Shown in pieces: positions 1 to 9,389 of a DNA stretch of 64,000 nt. The notes under the pieces were generated by a model, which was given only the letters and a program-made list of their open reading frames with translations, was not told the DNA's origin and ran no database searches. A program made the position numbers and the translations under genes. Origin of the DNA: an uncultured Eubacteriales bacterium (lineage in GTDB: Bacteria > Bacillota > Clostridia > Oscillospirales > UBA644). Numbering within the stretch: position 1 is the stretch's first letter; every line of letters starts with the position of its first letter. Location: positions 75,255 to 139,254 of the forward strand of contig CAJLLT010000002.1 of the NCBI GenBank assembly GCA_905207625.1. The letters are read 5' to 3'.

Positions 1-98
1 GCCTCCTTCAGGGAAAGAACCTGATACATATCCCCGAGAATGGCTTTTATCTCCCGTATTTTGTTGGGATTATTGGACGCTGCAAGAATTTTTTCCAT
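1..98 (-). CDS. rdgB: Non-canonical purine NTP pyrophosphatase (RdgB/HAM1), N-terminus only
   Basis: The gene runs off the left edge, so only about 32 codons are visible. They read ILAASNNPNKIREI near the start, which matches the conserved opening of RdgB/HAM1 enzymes (SNNxxKxxEI, part of the substrate pocket). The family hydrolyses dITP, XTP and related deaminated nucleotides to monophosphates and so keeps them out of DNA and RNA. The ATG at 98 follows an AAGGAGAG ribosome site and sits 10 bases after the ftsY stop, so it is probably the last visible gene of a smc-ftsY-rdgB operon. The identity is a family-level call from a short N-terminus. Confidence 0.8.
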   Translation of the reverse strand, partial: MEKILAASNNPNKIREIKAILGDMYQVLSLKE

Positions 99-108
99 AT
101 TCTCTCCT

Positions 109-1020
109 TTATTCTCCGTCCAGGAGAGCTTTTGCGAAGGCATCAGGATCGAAGAACTGCAGATCGTCCGCCTTTTCGCCTACGCCTATAAGTTTTATCG
201 GGACCCCGGTCTCTTCACGCACCGCGATCGTCACGCCGCCCTTTGCCGTTCCGTCAAGCTTGGTAAGCACAACTCCGGTTATTGCCGCCGCCTGCTTGAA
301 ATCCCGTGCCTGACTTATGGCGTTCTGCCCGGTTGTTGCATCAAGGACAAGCAGAGTCTCCTTATCCGCATCCGGGAGTTCCCGTTCGGTTACCCGGGCT
401 ATCTTGGAAAGCTCATCCATAAGATTCTTCTTATTGTGAAGCCGCCCTGCGGTATCGCAGATAACGACATCCGCCCCCCTTGCCTTCGCCGCTTTCAGTG
501 CGTCAAAAACCACTGCTGCGGGATCCGATCCGTCCTGATGTTTGACTATATCTATATCTGCGCGCTGAGCCCAGATTTCCACCTGTTCAATAGCGGCGGC
601 GCGGAAGGTGTCGGCAGCGGCTATTATGACCTTCTTGCCCTGATCCTTCAGCATTTTCGCGAGTTTGCCGATGGTGGTGGTCTTGCCGACGCCGTTTACC
701 CCTACAACGACTATAACGGAGGGTTTCGTGTTCAGGTTCAGCTCGTTTCCGCCACGCATCATATCGGCAATTATGCCGCACAGAGCGGTCCTGAGAGCTT
801 CCGCATCCTCGATTTTTTCCAGCTTTGCCTTCTGTCTGAGACTGTCAATTATCTTTTCCGCAGTCTCCACGCCGACATCCGCGAGAATCAGAGTCTCCAG
901 CAGCTCGTCAAGAAAGTCCTCATCGACCTTTCTGAAGGCGGCAAATATTCCGTTAAGGCTTTTTCCCAGCCCTTCTTTGGTTTTGCTCAGGCCCTGTTTT
1001 ATCTTATCAAAAAATCCCAT
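109..1020 (-). CDS. ftsY: Signal recognition particle receptor FtsY
   Basis: FtsY is the membrane-associated SRP receptor: with the SRP GTPase Ffh it delivers ribosomes making membrane proteins to the translocon. The 303-residue protein has a short N-terminal NG-type helical region (no long acidic A domain, as usual in Firmicutes) and an SRP GTPase domain. Visible motifs are the P-loop GVNGVGKTT at about 107-115, DTFRAAA (G2), DTAGR (G3), TKLDGTAKGG (G4 and the following loop) and a C-terminal FDPDAFAKALL. It lies 20 bases downstream of smc on the same strand, the classical smc-ftsY order of Firmicutes. Confidence 0.97.
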   Translation of the reverse strand: MGFFDKIKQGLSKTKEGLGKSLNGIFAAFRKVDEDFLDELLETLILADVGVETAEKIIDSLRQKAKLEKIEDAEALRTALCGIIADMMRGGNELNLNTKPSVIVVVGVNGVGKTTTIGKLAKMLKDQGKKVIIAAADTFRAAAIEQVEIWAQRADIDIVKHQDGSDPAAVVFDALKAAKARGADVVICDTAGRLHNKKNLMDELSKIARVTERELPDADKETLLVLDATTGQNAISQARDFKQAAAITGVVLTKLDGTAKGGVTIAVREETGVPIKLIGVGEKADDLQFFDPDAFAKALLDGE

Positions 1021-1040
1021 TTATTCTCCTTTTTCCGTCT

Positions 1041-4000
1041 TTACAGCTGTTCGTCAGCAATATCCTTTACGTTTATGGTAAGCATCTTGGACACGCCCTT
1101 TTCTCTCATGGTCACGCCGTAGAGCCTGTCGGCAATTTCCATCGTTCCGCGGCGGTGAGTGATGAGAAGGAACTGGGTCTTGTGCGAAAGGTTGCTCAGA
1201 TATCGGGCATACCGTACCACGTTCACGTCATCCAGCGCAGATTCGATCTCGTCCAGAAGACAGAAGGGCGAGGGGCGCATATGCAGCAGCGCGAAATACA
1301 GCGCAATAGCGGTGAGACTCTGCTCTCCTCCGGACAGAGACGACAGATGCTTTATAATTTTCCCCGGAGGAGCGACATATATCTCTATTCCGGATTCCAG
1401 CAGATTTTCCCCGTCGGTAAGTTCCAGCCGGGCTGAACCGCCGTTGAACAGTTCCCGGAAGACCCGGGAGAATTCCTCGTTGATAGCCTTGAAGCTCTCG
1501 GCGAAGATTTTTTTCATTTCCTCCTCAAGATCCGCGATTATACCGGTCAGTTCGTCCCTGGACTTTGTAAGATCCTCAGTCTGTTCTCTGAGCTCGTCGT
1601 GACGCTTCCTGACCTCCGCAAACTCGTCAATAGCCTCCACATTTACGCTTCCCAGAGCCTTTATTGACGCCCGGAGTTCCGCAACCCGCTTCTTCGCCTC
1701 TTCAAAGGGCATTCCGGCGGTAAACCCGCCTGCCTGGGCTTCGGACAGGGTCATTTCATATTCATCCCAGATTTTTGCGATAACGGTATCGGAGTCATTG
1801 CGCAGAGTCGCCTGCCGTATCTGCATCCGTTCCGCTTCACGGGCAAGTTTCTCCTTTTGCTCAAAGAGTTTCTTTTCCCCTTCGAATATTCTGTTTTTCT
1901 CGGCTTCAAGTCCGTCACGGCGGCTTGTTGTGTCCGCAATGTGCTTGGAACACTCTTTTTCAAGAGTCCTGAGAGAAGAATTCGCTTCCTTCAGATCGGC
2001 GATCCTGCGGGTATATTCAACGTTCCGTGCCTCTATTTCGGATATCTGCTCCAGGCGTTTTGCCGAGGACTGGGTTCCCTGTTCAAGGCGCTGATTCAGC
2101 TGTTCGATATTCAGCCTCAGACTCTCGCCGTTCTTTGCGTATTCCACACGGCGGACCTCTTTGGCGTATATTTCCTCCCGGATACGTTCCAGATTTTCAA
2201 GAATATGTCCGTTTTCATCCTCGGCGGAACGGAGATCCCGCTTTATTTTCTCAAGCTGGGCGGTCTTTTCGGAAATCAGACCTTCGGTCTTTGCCAAATC
2301 CGCCTGCTCCCCGTCAAGGTCTTCCTTTGCCCGGGAAATATTGTCCTGCAAAGACCGCATCTGTTCCCGGATATTGGTTATATACAGAGTGCAATAGTCA
2401 AGTTCCGCCTTCCGCTTGACCTGCTCATCATCAACTGTCTTTATCTCCGCGTTTATGCCATCGACCTGTGCCGTAAGCATATTCAGTTCGGAAAGGGCAT
2501 TGCGAAGTTCTTTATCGGCGGCCTCAGCTTCTTCCGCAAGTTTCTTTTCAGTCTCCGCGAGTGCTTCGGTTTCATTTGCCCGGCTGAGGATCCCCACATT
2601 TTTCCCCACGGAACCGCCGGTAAGGGAACCTCCGGCATTGACGACCTGTCCGTCAAGGGTAACAAGCCGGAAGGAGTAACCGCTGCTGCGGGCTATCCGG
2701 GTCGCATCGTCAAGGGTTTCCGCCACGGCAGTCCGTCCCAGAAGTGATTCAATAACCCCTCTGTATCGGTCGTCACAGGTTATTATCTGGCTTGCAAGCC
2801 CGCGGAAACCGGGCATTGACGCAAAGTTCCGGGCATCAAGGACCTTCGGTCTGACCGTATCCAGAGGAAGAAACGTCGCGCGTCCGAGATTTCTGCTCTT
2901 CAGCAGCGAAATACAGTTTTTCGCGTCCTTTTCGGTTTCGGTGATTATATTCTGTATTGCCGCACCGAGCGCCGTCTCCACCGCAACGGAATACTCCCTG
3001 TCGGTCTTGATCACGCCGGCAACGGTTCCGCAGACTCCGTGAAGGACGCCTTTTTCAGCCTCCGTCATGACGCTTTTTACGCTTCCGGAAAAGCCCTCAT
3101 AATGCTTTTCCATATCCTCAAGCATTCTGCGTCTGTCCTGGGTCTGACGAAGTTTAAGAGTTCTTTCGTTGAGTTCCCGGCGGAGTTTTTCGCAACGGTC
3201 CTGCCTGGAATTCTTTTTCAGGGCATATCCGCCCAGCATATTCTCAAGACTCCTGCGCTTCTGCGCAAGGGTTTCAAGCTCATTTTCCGCATTTTCCCCG
3301 GTTTTTTCCAGAGAAGCAAGTCTTTCGGCGGCATCGGAAAGTTCTTTTTCGGTCTCTTCAAGCTTTCTGACAAGCCCGGCTTTTCTGCCGTCGGCACCGC
3401 TTACGCGGAGCTGCATTGCGGTTATCTGTGCCGTAAGGGCTTCCGCCTCGTCGGCAAGGGAGCGGCTTTTCTTTGCGACCTCTTCCCCTTCGGCACGTTG
3501 CGCTTCCCGTTCGCTCTCCGCCCCGGAAATATCTTCGGCAAGCTCCGCCGCCTGTTTTTCCGCCAGGAGCAGTTGTCCGGTCTTTTCCTCTATTTCCTTT
3601 TTCAGGGCTTCCCTTACGGAATCATCATCGGAAAGTTCTGTCCGGATACGTTCTATATCCCGTTGCCCGTGCTCTATGTCGTTCCCGAGAAGCAGGATCT
3701 CGGAATCCCTGTCACGGCATTGCTGCTCGTACTCAGAGATCTTTTCGCGGAGTTTTTCTATTTCGACAGTCAGATCCCTGATATCCGCGCCGAGTCTCTC
3801 ACTGCGGTCTTCATATTCCTGAACACCGGCATCCACCGCGGAAAGACTTGATCTGATGCTTTCCGCAGTCTCCGCCGCCTTTTTTATTTCGGCCTCCGTC
3901 TGTTTGAGCCCGTCCAGCCAGACCGAGAGTTCCAGGACCTTTTTTTCCTCATAAAGAGCCAGGTATTTCTTCGCCTTCTCCGCCTGTTTTCCCAGGGGGC

Positions 4001-4607
4001 CGAGACGGTCGGAAAGTTCAGTAAGTATATCAGTGAGCCGGACGAGATTTTCCGATGTAAGGGCAAGTTTTCTCGCGCTCTCCTCTTTCTTGTACTTGAA
4101 TCCGGCAATTCCCGCAGCCTCTTCGAAAAAATGGCGCCGGTCCGTACTTTTTGAAGTGATTATTTCGGTAACGGTTCCCTGTCCGATAATGGAGTAGCCG
4201 GTCTTACCGAGACCGGTATCCCGCAAAAGCTCCTGAATATCCTTGAGCCGGACGGGCTTGCGGTTGATGAAATACTCACTGTCCCCGGATCTGTAATAAC
4301 GTCTTGTAAGGGCAACTTCTTCATACGGGACGGCAAGAGCGCCGTCGGAGTTCAGCAGGGTAAGTGTCACTTCGGCAAAGCCGAGGGGTTTACGGCTTTG
4401 CGTACCGTCAAAGATAACATCCTCGGTCTTGTTTCCCCTCAGGGTTTTTGCGGAGGTCTCCCCCATTACCCATCGGACAGCATCGGCAATATTGCTCTTA
4501 CCGCTGCCGTTCGGACCGATTATCGCGGTTATACCGTCACTGAAGTTGATCAGAGTGCGGTCGGGAAATGATTTAAAACCGATAAGTTCCAGACTTTTCA
4601 GTTGCAT
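1041..4607 (-). CDS. smc: Chromosome segregation protein SMC
   Basis: SMC is the ATPase of the bacterial condensin and works with ScpA and ScpB to organise and separate chromosomes. At 1188 residues it has the normal length. The N-terminal head carries the Walker A GPNGSGKSN (31-39). Long coiled coils follow on both sides of a hinge around residues 500-680, which contains a glycine-rich GGSLTGGSVGKN. The C-terminal head has the signature LSGGEQ and Walker B CLLDEIESALDD. The signature reads SGGEQSLTA where many SMCs have SGGEKALTA, an accepted variant. The start has a GGGGTGG ribosome site. rnc, often found just upstream in Firmicutes, is absent; a promoter lies directly upstream instead. Confidence 0.98.
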   Translation of the reverse strand: MQLKSLELIGFKSFPDRTLINFSDGITAIIGPNGSGKSNIADAVRWVMGETSAKTLRGNKTEDVIFDGTQSRKPLGFAEVTLTLLNSDGALAVPYEEVALTRRYYRSGDSEYFINRKPVRLKDIQELLRDTGLGKTGYSIIGQGTVTEIITSKSTDRRHFFEEAAGIAGFKYKKEESARKLALTSENLVRLTDILTELSDRLGPLGKQAEKAKKYLALYEEKKVLELSVWLDGLKQTEAEIKKAAETAESIRSSLSAVDAGVQEYEDRSERLGADIRDLTVEIEKLREKISEYEQQCRDRDSEILLLGNDIEHGQRDIERIRTELSDDDSVREALKKEIEEKTGQLLLAEKQAAELAEDISGAESEREAQRAEGEEVAKKSRSLADEAEALTAQITAMQLRVSGADGRKAGLVRKLEETEKELSDAAERLASLEKTGENAENELETLAQKRRSLENMLGGYALKKNSRQDRCEKLRRELNERTLKLRQTQDRRRMLEDMEKHYEGFSGSVKSVMTEAEKGVLHGVCGTVAGVIKTDREYSVAVETALGAAIQNIITETEKDAKNCISLLKSRNLGRATFLPLDTVRPKVLDARNFASMPGFRGLASQIITCDDRYRGVIESLLGRTAVAETLDDATRIARSSGYSFRLVTLDGQVVNAGGSLTGGSVGKNVGILSRANETEALAETEKKLAEEAEAADKELRNALSELNMLTAQVDGINAEIKTVDDEQVKRKAELDYCTLYITNIREQMRSLQDNISRAKEDLDGEQADLAKTEGLISEKTAQLEKIKRDLRSAEDENGHILENLERIREEIYAKEVRRVEYAKNGESLRLNIEQLNQRLEQGTQSSAKRLEQISEIEARNVEYTRRIADLKEANSSLRTLEKECSKHIADTTSRRDGLEAEKNRIFEGEKKLFEQKEKLAREAERMQIRQATLRNDSDTVIAKIWDEYEMTLSEAQAGGFTAGMPFEEAKKRVAELRASIKALGSVNVEAIDEFAEVRKRHDELREQTEDLTKSRDELTGIIADLEEEMKKIFAESFKAINEEFSRVFRELFNGGSARLELTDGENLLESGIEIYVAPPGKIIKHLSSLSGGEQSLTAIALYFALLHMRPSPFCLLDEIESALDDVNVVRYARYLSNLSHKTQFLLITHRRGTMEIADRLYGVTMREKGVSKMLTINVKDIADEQL

Positions 4608-4650
4608 CCCGTTTCCACCCCGCTTTACTTATTAAAAAGTATTATTGCTG

Positions 4651-4679
4651 ATTATAGCACAGAAACACGGCTTTTTCAA
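4651..4679 (-). promoter_or_regulatory. Sigma-A-type promoter for smc-ftsY-rdgB
   Basis: On the minus strand TTGAAA (4674-4679) and TATAAT (4651-4656) are separated by 17 bases, about 45 bases upstream of the smc start codon. It is divergent from the rpmB promoter. Confidence 0.75.
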
Positions 4680-4825
4680 TACATGAAACGGAAATTTTAA
4701 AATATATTCGTTTCTTCCTTCTCTCGGGGCTCCCGGGGAATGAAAAAAAAGAGAAGTCAGACCATAATTCAAGAATAAATCCGAAAAAGTTCCTCTTTTT
4801 TTTGCTTTTTCCGGCGAGATGGGTA

Positions 4826-4854
4826 TTGCTTTTTTATGTTTTTTTTGGTATAAT
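4826..4854 (+). promoter_or_regulatory. Sigma-A-type promoter for rpmB
   Basis: TTGCTT (4826-4831) and a consensus TATAAT (4849-4854) with a 17-base spacer, about 100 bases upstream of the rpmB ATG, leaving a leader of roughly 95 bases. Confidence 0.7.
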
Positions 4855-4954
4855 TGTGTTCCGAAAAGAAGAAAGCCCTGTCCGAGTATCCACTCCGTGT
4901 GCTTTCTCGATGAATTTCGTATACATATCATGCGATAACGGAGGTGTTTAAGTC

Positions 4955-5143
4955 ATGGCTAAATGCAATTACTGCGGTAAGGGTGTAACTTTCGGAATAA
5001 AGGTTTCTCACTCTCACAGACGCAGCAACAGAACCTGGAAGCCCAATGTTAGACGTGTTAAGGCTGTTGTCAACGGCTCCGTACAGCACGTTTATGTCTG
5101 CACGAGCTGCCTGCGCTCCGGCAAAGTCCAGAGAGCTAACTGA
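4955..5143 (+). CDS. rpmB: 50S ribosomal protein L28, zinc-ribbon form
   Basis: L28 is a small protein of the large ribosomal subunit. The 62-residue product has the typical core (FGIKVSHSHRRSNRTWKPN) followed by VRRVKAVVNGS. It belongs to the zinc-binding C+ class: CNYC near the N-terminus and CTSC near the C-terminus supply four cysteines. The start is supported by CGGAGGTG nine bases upstream. It has its own promoter and is followed at once by a terminator, so it is a single-gene unit, as is common for rpmB. Confidence 0.98.
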   Translation: MAKCNYCGKGVTFGIKVSHSHRRSNRTWKPNVRRVKAVVNGSVQHVYVCTSCLRSGKVQRAN

Positions 5144-5161
5144 GTTTAGACGGAAAAATTC

Positions 5162-5195
5162 CCGAGACGTGATTCTGCGTCTCGGTATTTTTTTT
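5162..5195 (+). terminator. Rho-independent terminator after rpmB
   Basis: CCGAGACG (5162-5169) pairs perfectly with CGTCTCGG (5178-5185) and is followed by a TATTTTTTTT tract, 18 bases after the rpmB stop. Confidence 0.92.
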
Positions 5196-5204
5196 GCCCG
5201 GCTA

Positions 5205-5234
5205 TTGACAATCTCCCCTTCACCGTGATAAAAT
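5205..5234 (+). promoter_or_regulatory. Sigma-A-type promoter for recD2-comF
   Basis: Consensus TTGACA (5205-5210) and TAAAAT (5229-5234) with an 18-base spacer, about 40 bases upstream of the GTG start of recD2. Confidence 0.75.
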
Positions 5235-5277
5235 ACAGAAAGAAAGACCGGGCCGAGCCCGGAATACAGATCGAAAC

Positions 5278-7485
5278 GTGGTGAGAACCCTGACGCTGAC
5301 CGGTTACATTGATAAAGTCATATACAAGAATTCGGACAACGGCTATACCGTCCTGGAACTTGACACCCCGGAAGGTACAGTAACAGCCGTGGGAACCATG
5401 CCCCTTGTGGCGGAAGGTGAACAGATACAGGTAGAGGGGGACTATACCACACATTCAGCTTACGGAAAACAGTTTTCCGTTACGGCTTTTGCCTCCTGTC
5501 TGCCGGCGGAGGAAAGCTCCATAATACGTTATCTTTCCTCGGGAATAGTCAAGGGAATACGTGCCGCTACCGCAAGGAAGATCGTGGACATGTTCGGTCC
5601 GGACGCTCTGGATGTGATAGAGACGGACCCCCAGCAGCTCACCCGGATAAAGGGCATCAGCCCGGAAAAGGCGGAGCAGATGTCAGCGTCCATGAAAGAA
5701 AATATAGGAATCAAAACCATCCTGCTCTATTTCCAGCGTTTCGGAATGACTCCGGGTCTTGCCTTCAAGATTTTCAAACGCTGGGGAATCGGAGCGTACG
5801 AAAGACTGCGGCAGGATCCGTACATGATCTGTCAGATTCCCGGCATAGGCTTTGAAACCGCCGATGCGATCGCCCGAAGTATGGATATGCCCCCGGACAG
5901 TCCGGGAAGAATGAAAGCGGCGGTAAGATATGTTCTTTCCTACAACCTCAACAACAACGGACATTCCTTCCTCCCCCGGGAAAAACTTGCCCTGACGGCA
6001 GCCCGCCTGGTGGATTCCGATTCCCGGAAAATGGAAGACATCATAGATGAAATGACCGAAGACCGGGACCTGGTGTATGTTCCGAAGATCTCCAACACTG
6101 ACGGGATCTATCTGCGCCGGGTGTATGAATGTGAAAGAAACATCTGCGACAGGGTCATTCTCGCCTCCAAGTTTTCCCACGGATATGAAGGAAATTTTCA
6201 GAGGGACTGTGACCGGGCGCAGAGAGCCCTGGGAATTGAATTCGCCGAAAAACAGAAGCAGGCAATAAAAGAGAGCCTCTGTCATCAGATAATGGTCCTT
6301 ACCGGAGGGCCGGGAACGGGGAAAACAACGACCCTGAACGGTATAATATTCAACCTTGAGGCAAAAGGACTTACTTTTGCCATAGCCGCACCCACCGGAA
6401 GAGCGGCAAAACGCATAACGGAACTCACGGGCAAAGAGGCAAAGACCGTACATCGTCTGCTCGAATACACCCACAAGGGTGAGGATGACTTCACCTTTGC
6501 AAAAAACCGGGAAAACCCGCTGAAATATGACGCGATAATAGTTGATGAGATGTCAATGATAGATATGTGGCTGTTTGAAAAACTGCTGGACGCCACCCCC
6601 CTGGGCACACGCCTGATAATGGTCGGGGATATAAATCAGCTTCCTCCCGTAGGCCCCGGCAGCGTCCTCAAGGATATTATCGGCAGCGGAATGGTATCGG
6701 TGGTCGAGCTCACGGAAATATTCCGGCAGTCCGAAAAAAGCCTCATTGTAACAAACGCCCACGCCATAATTGCCGGGAAAATGCCGGACTGCTCGGACAT
6801 AAACAACGACTTTTTCTTTCTGCGCTGTACCGATCCCGAAACCCTCGTGCAGCAGGTACGTCAGCTCTACGTTTCGCGTCTGCCCGCAGCATACGGATTC
6901 GACCCGATGACGGATATACAGATTATCTGTCCTACAAAAAAAACGGGAACGGGTTCGGTAAACCTGAACCTTGTCATAAAGGAAGTCGCAAATCCCGCCT
7001 CCCCGGTAAAACACGAATTCCGGTTCAGGGACATGGTTTTCAGGGAAGGCGATAAGGTCATGCAGATACGCAACAATTACGATGCCGTCGCGGTAAAAGC
7101 CGACGGAAGCACGGAATTCGGGATTTTTAACGGAGATATCGGAAGGATAGTCAGAATATCTGAGCGTGAGGAAACGGTTTCGGTGGATTTTGACGGAAAG
7201 ACCGTGGATTACACTCCGGATACCCTGGAGGAGCTTGATCTTGCCTATGCCATAACGGTACATAAAAGCCAGGGAAGTGAGTTCAGGGCAGTAATATTGC
7301 CTCTGCTGGAGGGAGCGGATATACTTTTCACAAGGAATCTGCTTTACACTGCCGTCACCAGAGCGAAGCAACTTCTCATAATAATCGGCTCCCCCGAAAG
7401 AATGTCGAGAATGATAGCAAATAAAACCTCGGACAAACGCTACAGCGGATTGAAATACCAGATGCTGAAGGCTGCGGAAGAGTAA
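5278..7485 (+). CDS. recD2: RecD2-type ATP-dependent DNA helicase
   Basis: RecD2 (YrrC in Bacillus) is a 5'-3' superfamily 1B helicase of genomes whose RecD acts outside a RecBCD complex; it is linked to repair and replication stress. The 735-residue protein has the family's N-terminal OB-like and helix-hairpin-helix part (VIYKNSDNGYTVLEL; ISRIKG-like turns at 80-200). Helicase motifs follow: GGPGTGKTT (343-351), IVDEMSMID, VGDINQLPPVGPGSVL, AITVHKSQGSEF and YTAVTRAK at the C-terminus. The start is one of two consecutive GTG codons with no clear ribosome site; the N-terminal alignment to the family supports this position rather than an internal ATG. Confidence 0.95.
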   Translation: MVRTLTLTGYIDKVIYKNSDNGYTVLELDTPEGTVTAVGTMPLVAEGEQIQVEGDYTTHSAYGKQFSVTAFASCLPAEESSIIRYLSSGIVKGIRAATARKIVDMFGPDALDVIETDPQQLTRIKGISPEKAEQMSASMKENIGIKTILLYFQRFGMTPGLAFKIFKRWGIGAYERLRQDPYMICQIPGIGFETADAIARSMDMPPDSPGRMKAAVRYVLSYNLNNNGHSFLPREKLALTAARLVDSDSRKMEDIIDEMTEDRDLVYVPKISNTDGIYLRRVYECERNICDRVILASKFSHGYEGNFQRDCDRAQRALGIEFAEKQKQAIKESLCHQIMVLTGGPGTGKTTTLNGIIFNLEAKGLTFAIAAPTGRAAKRITELTGKEAKTVHRLLEYTHKGEDDFTFAKNRENPLKYDAIIVDEMSMIDMWLFEKLLDATPLGTRLIMVGDINQLPPVGPGSVLKDIIGSGMVSVVELTEIFRQSEKSLIVTNAHAIIAGKMPDCSDINNDFFFLRCTDPETLVQQVRQLYVSRLPAAYGFDPMTDIQIICPTKKTGTGSVNLNLVIKEVANPASPVKHEFRFRDMVFREGDKVMQIRNNYDAVAVKADGSTEFGIFNGDIGRIVRISEREETVSVDFDGKTVDYTPDTLEELDLAYAITVHKSQGSEFRAVILPLLEGADILFTRNLLYTAVTRAKQLLIIIGSPERMSRMIANKTSDKRYSGLKYQMLKAAEE

Positions 7486-7496
7486 CGGAGCGTCTT

Positions 7497-8213
7497 ATGA
7501 AAGCCTTTGAAACAGTAAGAAACGTGCTGTTATGTGTACATTGCCCGGGTTGCGGGGAGCTTCTGTCCCCGTACGGGCCCCAGGATTTCTGCCCTGACTG
7601 CGCCCGGGAAGTCACCGGATACACAGAGGAGGATTTTCATGCGGGCGGAGAGATATTTTTCAAGGCATGTTACGAATATTCCGGAGCAGTGGAAAAAGCA
7701 ATACTGAACTTCAAGTACGGCGGAAATTATGATACGGGACTGTTTTTTGCCCGGAAAATGGCGGAAATCATACGGCAGCAACCGAGCCTTCTGGATTCTG
7801 ACTGCATAGTTTTCGTCCCGAACACAAAAGACGGCAGACACCGTAAATACAACCAATCCGAAGTTCTTGCAAGAAACATATCCAGGATAACCGGGATTCC
7901 GGTTGTTCAGGGTGTTCTCCGGAAACGGGCAAGGACAAGATCTCAGCTGACCTGTAACTCGGAATCGGAACGGGAAATCAATGCCAAAAAGGCCTTTAAA
8001 GTACAGAATCCCGAGCCGGTGAAAAATAAAAAAGTGCTGATAATAGACGATGTTTCGACCTCCGGCTCGACGATCCTGAACATAGCGACGGCGCTGAAGG
8101 ATTCCGGAGCCCATACGGTCGTGGCTTGCGTTGCCGGAAAAACAAGACCGCACCGCAGGGGGAAAGCAAGAATATTTTTCAATCCCGGCACAGTAAAAAC
8201 GATAGATGAGTAA
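7497..8213 (+). CDS. comFC: ComF family phosphoribosyltransferase-like protein
   Basis: ComF (ComFC, GntX-like) proteins are needed for DNA uptake in naturally competent Firmicutes and are widespread in non-competent ones. The 238-residue protein starts with a zinc finger of two pairs, CPGC (16-19) and CPDC (32-35), then a phosphoribosyltransferase fold with FKYGGN, a VPN turn, and the PRPP loop VLIIDDVSTSGST near 180-192. The gene follows recD2 by 11 bases and ends at a strong terminator, so the two form a short DNA-metabolism operon. ComFA is not in the window; competence is therefore not implied. Confidence 0.93.
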   Translation: MKAFETVRNVLLCVHCPGCGELLSPYGPQDFCPDCAREVTGYTEEDFHAGGEIFFKACYEYSGAVEKAILNFKYGGNYDTGLFFARKMAEIIRQQPSLLDSDCIVFVPNTKDGRHRKYNQSEVLARNISRITGIPVVQGVLRKRARTRSQLTCNSESEREINAKKAFKVQNPEPVKNKKVLIIDDVSTSGSTILNIATALKDSGAHTVVACVAGKTRPHRRGKARIFFNPGTVKTIDE

Positions 8214-8248
8214 ACTCCCCGGAAATCAGATTTCCGGGGAGTTTTATC
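8212..8248 (+). terminator. Terminator after comF
   Basis: A perfect 16-base inverted repeat, AAACTCCCCGGAAATC (8212-8227) with its complement (8229-8244), is followed by a T run. The arm begins inside the comF stop codon. It could also act on minus-strand transcripts from 8362. Confidence 0.88.
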
Positions 8249-8361
8249 CGGCATAATTACCGGGATTCCGCATTGTGACCGTATCGGTTCCGGCTGAGAC
8301 AGACTGAAGATCCGGGGTTTTTCTGTTATCTCCGGCACCACGATCCGGACTGTTTGGCGGA

Positions 8362-9222
8362 CTATGAAATCGTTTCTGCGACTTTTTCCGCGTTGATCTT
8401 TGCCCGGCAGGGGTAAACACTGTCGGAAAGGATGACCTGACCGATCTCATCGGCGGTAATGCTCCCGGACAGGGGATTCTTCACGCTTTCGATACGGCCG
8501 TTCACCTGAGCCTCGACATCACTGTACTCAAAACTCAGATCCGCAGCCTCCATTGTGCAATCGATAAGCTTCAGCCCCCGGCAGTAGCAAAGCGGCTGGG
8601 TCCCGATTATCTTGCACCTTACAAGGGTAAGGCCTTTGGAGTACCACGCAAGATATTCTCCTTTTATTGTGCTGTCCGTAACAGTGACATTTTCGGAGTG
8701 CCAGAAAGCGTCCTTGGTATCAAGTACCGAAAATGATATTTTAGCGTTTTTTACATACTGAAAAGAATATTTGCCGTGAAAATCAAGATTATCCGCGGTG
8801 ATGTTCCGACTCTCAAAAAAGGCGTACTCCCCCGTGACGGAAGTATCCTTTATGTCTACATGACGGTTTCTCCAGCCGAATTCCGGAGAAACGACATCGC
8901 TGTTCGCGATAGAAACGCGGCTGCACTCCCGGAGAGCCTTTATCCCGTGCATTTTGCAGTCTTCTATCTTCACATCCGAATCATACCACAGCGCGGCGCG
9001 GCATTTCTCTGTCATCTCACACTTTTCTATTTCAGCCCGGCGAACGTGCCAGAAAGGGTATCTCAGATCAAAAAAGCTGTCCCTGACCTTCAGCCGACGG
9101 CCCTCTTTCATTGCGGACTCCCCGTCCTCCTCGCCCTCAAAACGGCAATCCGAGATCTCCGCATCCTTTATATTGTAAAGCGCTCTTTCCTGTCCGAATC
9201 TCTGTCCCTGTATTACCTTCAT
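8362..9222 (-). CDS. DUF3737 family right-handed beta-helix protein
   Basis: The protein (286 residues from the chosen start) matches DUF3737, a widespread family of unknown function built of short imperfect repeats predicted to form a right-handed parallel beta-helix. Visible repeats include DAEISDCRFEG, DVKIEDCKMHG, NVTVTDSTIKG and LTLVRCKIIG, plus the family hallmark WYSKGLTLVRC and FWHSENVTV blocks. No signal peptide is seen, so it is probably cytoplasmic. An upstream ATG at 9273 overlaps the -10 box of the promoter, so translation must begin at the ATG at 9222, which has GAGGCGG eight bases before it. Function is unknown. Confidence 0.88.
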   Translation of the reverse strand: MKVIQGQRFGQERALYNIKDAEISDCRFEGEEDGESAMKEGRRLKVRDSFFDLRYPFWHVRRAEIEKCEMTEKCRAALWYDSDVKIEDCKMHGIKALRECSRVSIANSDVVSPEFGWRNRHVDIKDTSVTGEYAFFESRNITADNLDFHGKYSFQYVKNAKISFSVLDTKDAFWHSENVTVTDSTIKGEYLAWYSKGLTLVRCKIIGTQPLCYCRGLKLIDCTMEAADLSFEYSDVEAQVNGRIESVKNPLSGSITADEIGQVILSDSVYPCRAKINAEKVAETIS

Positions 9223-9261
9223 AACCGTTCCGCCTCTCCGATAACATCTGTTTTTTACCTT

Positions 9262-9290
9262 ATAATACATCAAAATAACCCTGTTGTCAA
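9262..9290 (-). promoter_or_regulatory. Promoter for the DUF3737 gene
   Basis: Minus-strand TTGACA (9285-9290) and TATTAT (9262-9267), 17-base spacer. It decides the start of the downstream gene, because the longer open frame would begin inside it. Confidence 0.75.
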
Positions 9291-9331
9291 CTTGACTTTT
9301 CGTACAAATTCCGTAAATTTTCCCGTCAAGG

Positions 9332-9360
9332 TTGTTTTGTCACACATTTTATGCTAAAAT
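9332..9360 (+). promoter_or_regulatory. Promoter for the YgjV-like gene
   Basis: TTGTTT (9332-9337) and TAAAAT (9355-9360) with a 17-base spacer, 30 bases upstream of the start codon and divergent from the DUF3737 promoter. Confidence 0.6.
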
Positions 9361-9389
9361 AAATCGACATAAAAATCCGGAGGTTTGCA

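Larger units (their letters stand above)
4608..4954. other. Divergent intergenic region between smc and rpmB
   Basis: This 347-base stretch has no gene I can support. It holds the smc promoter on the minus strand and the rpmB promoter on the plus strand, with A/T-rich DNA between. A 99-codon open frame on the minus strand (4632-4931) overlaps both promoters and shows no family features, so I treat it as chance. Confidence 0.6.

Noticed and set aside
4632..4931. 99-codon minus frame between smc and rpmB
   Set aside because: It overlaps the divergent promoters of both flanking genes and lacks a ribosome site.
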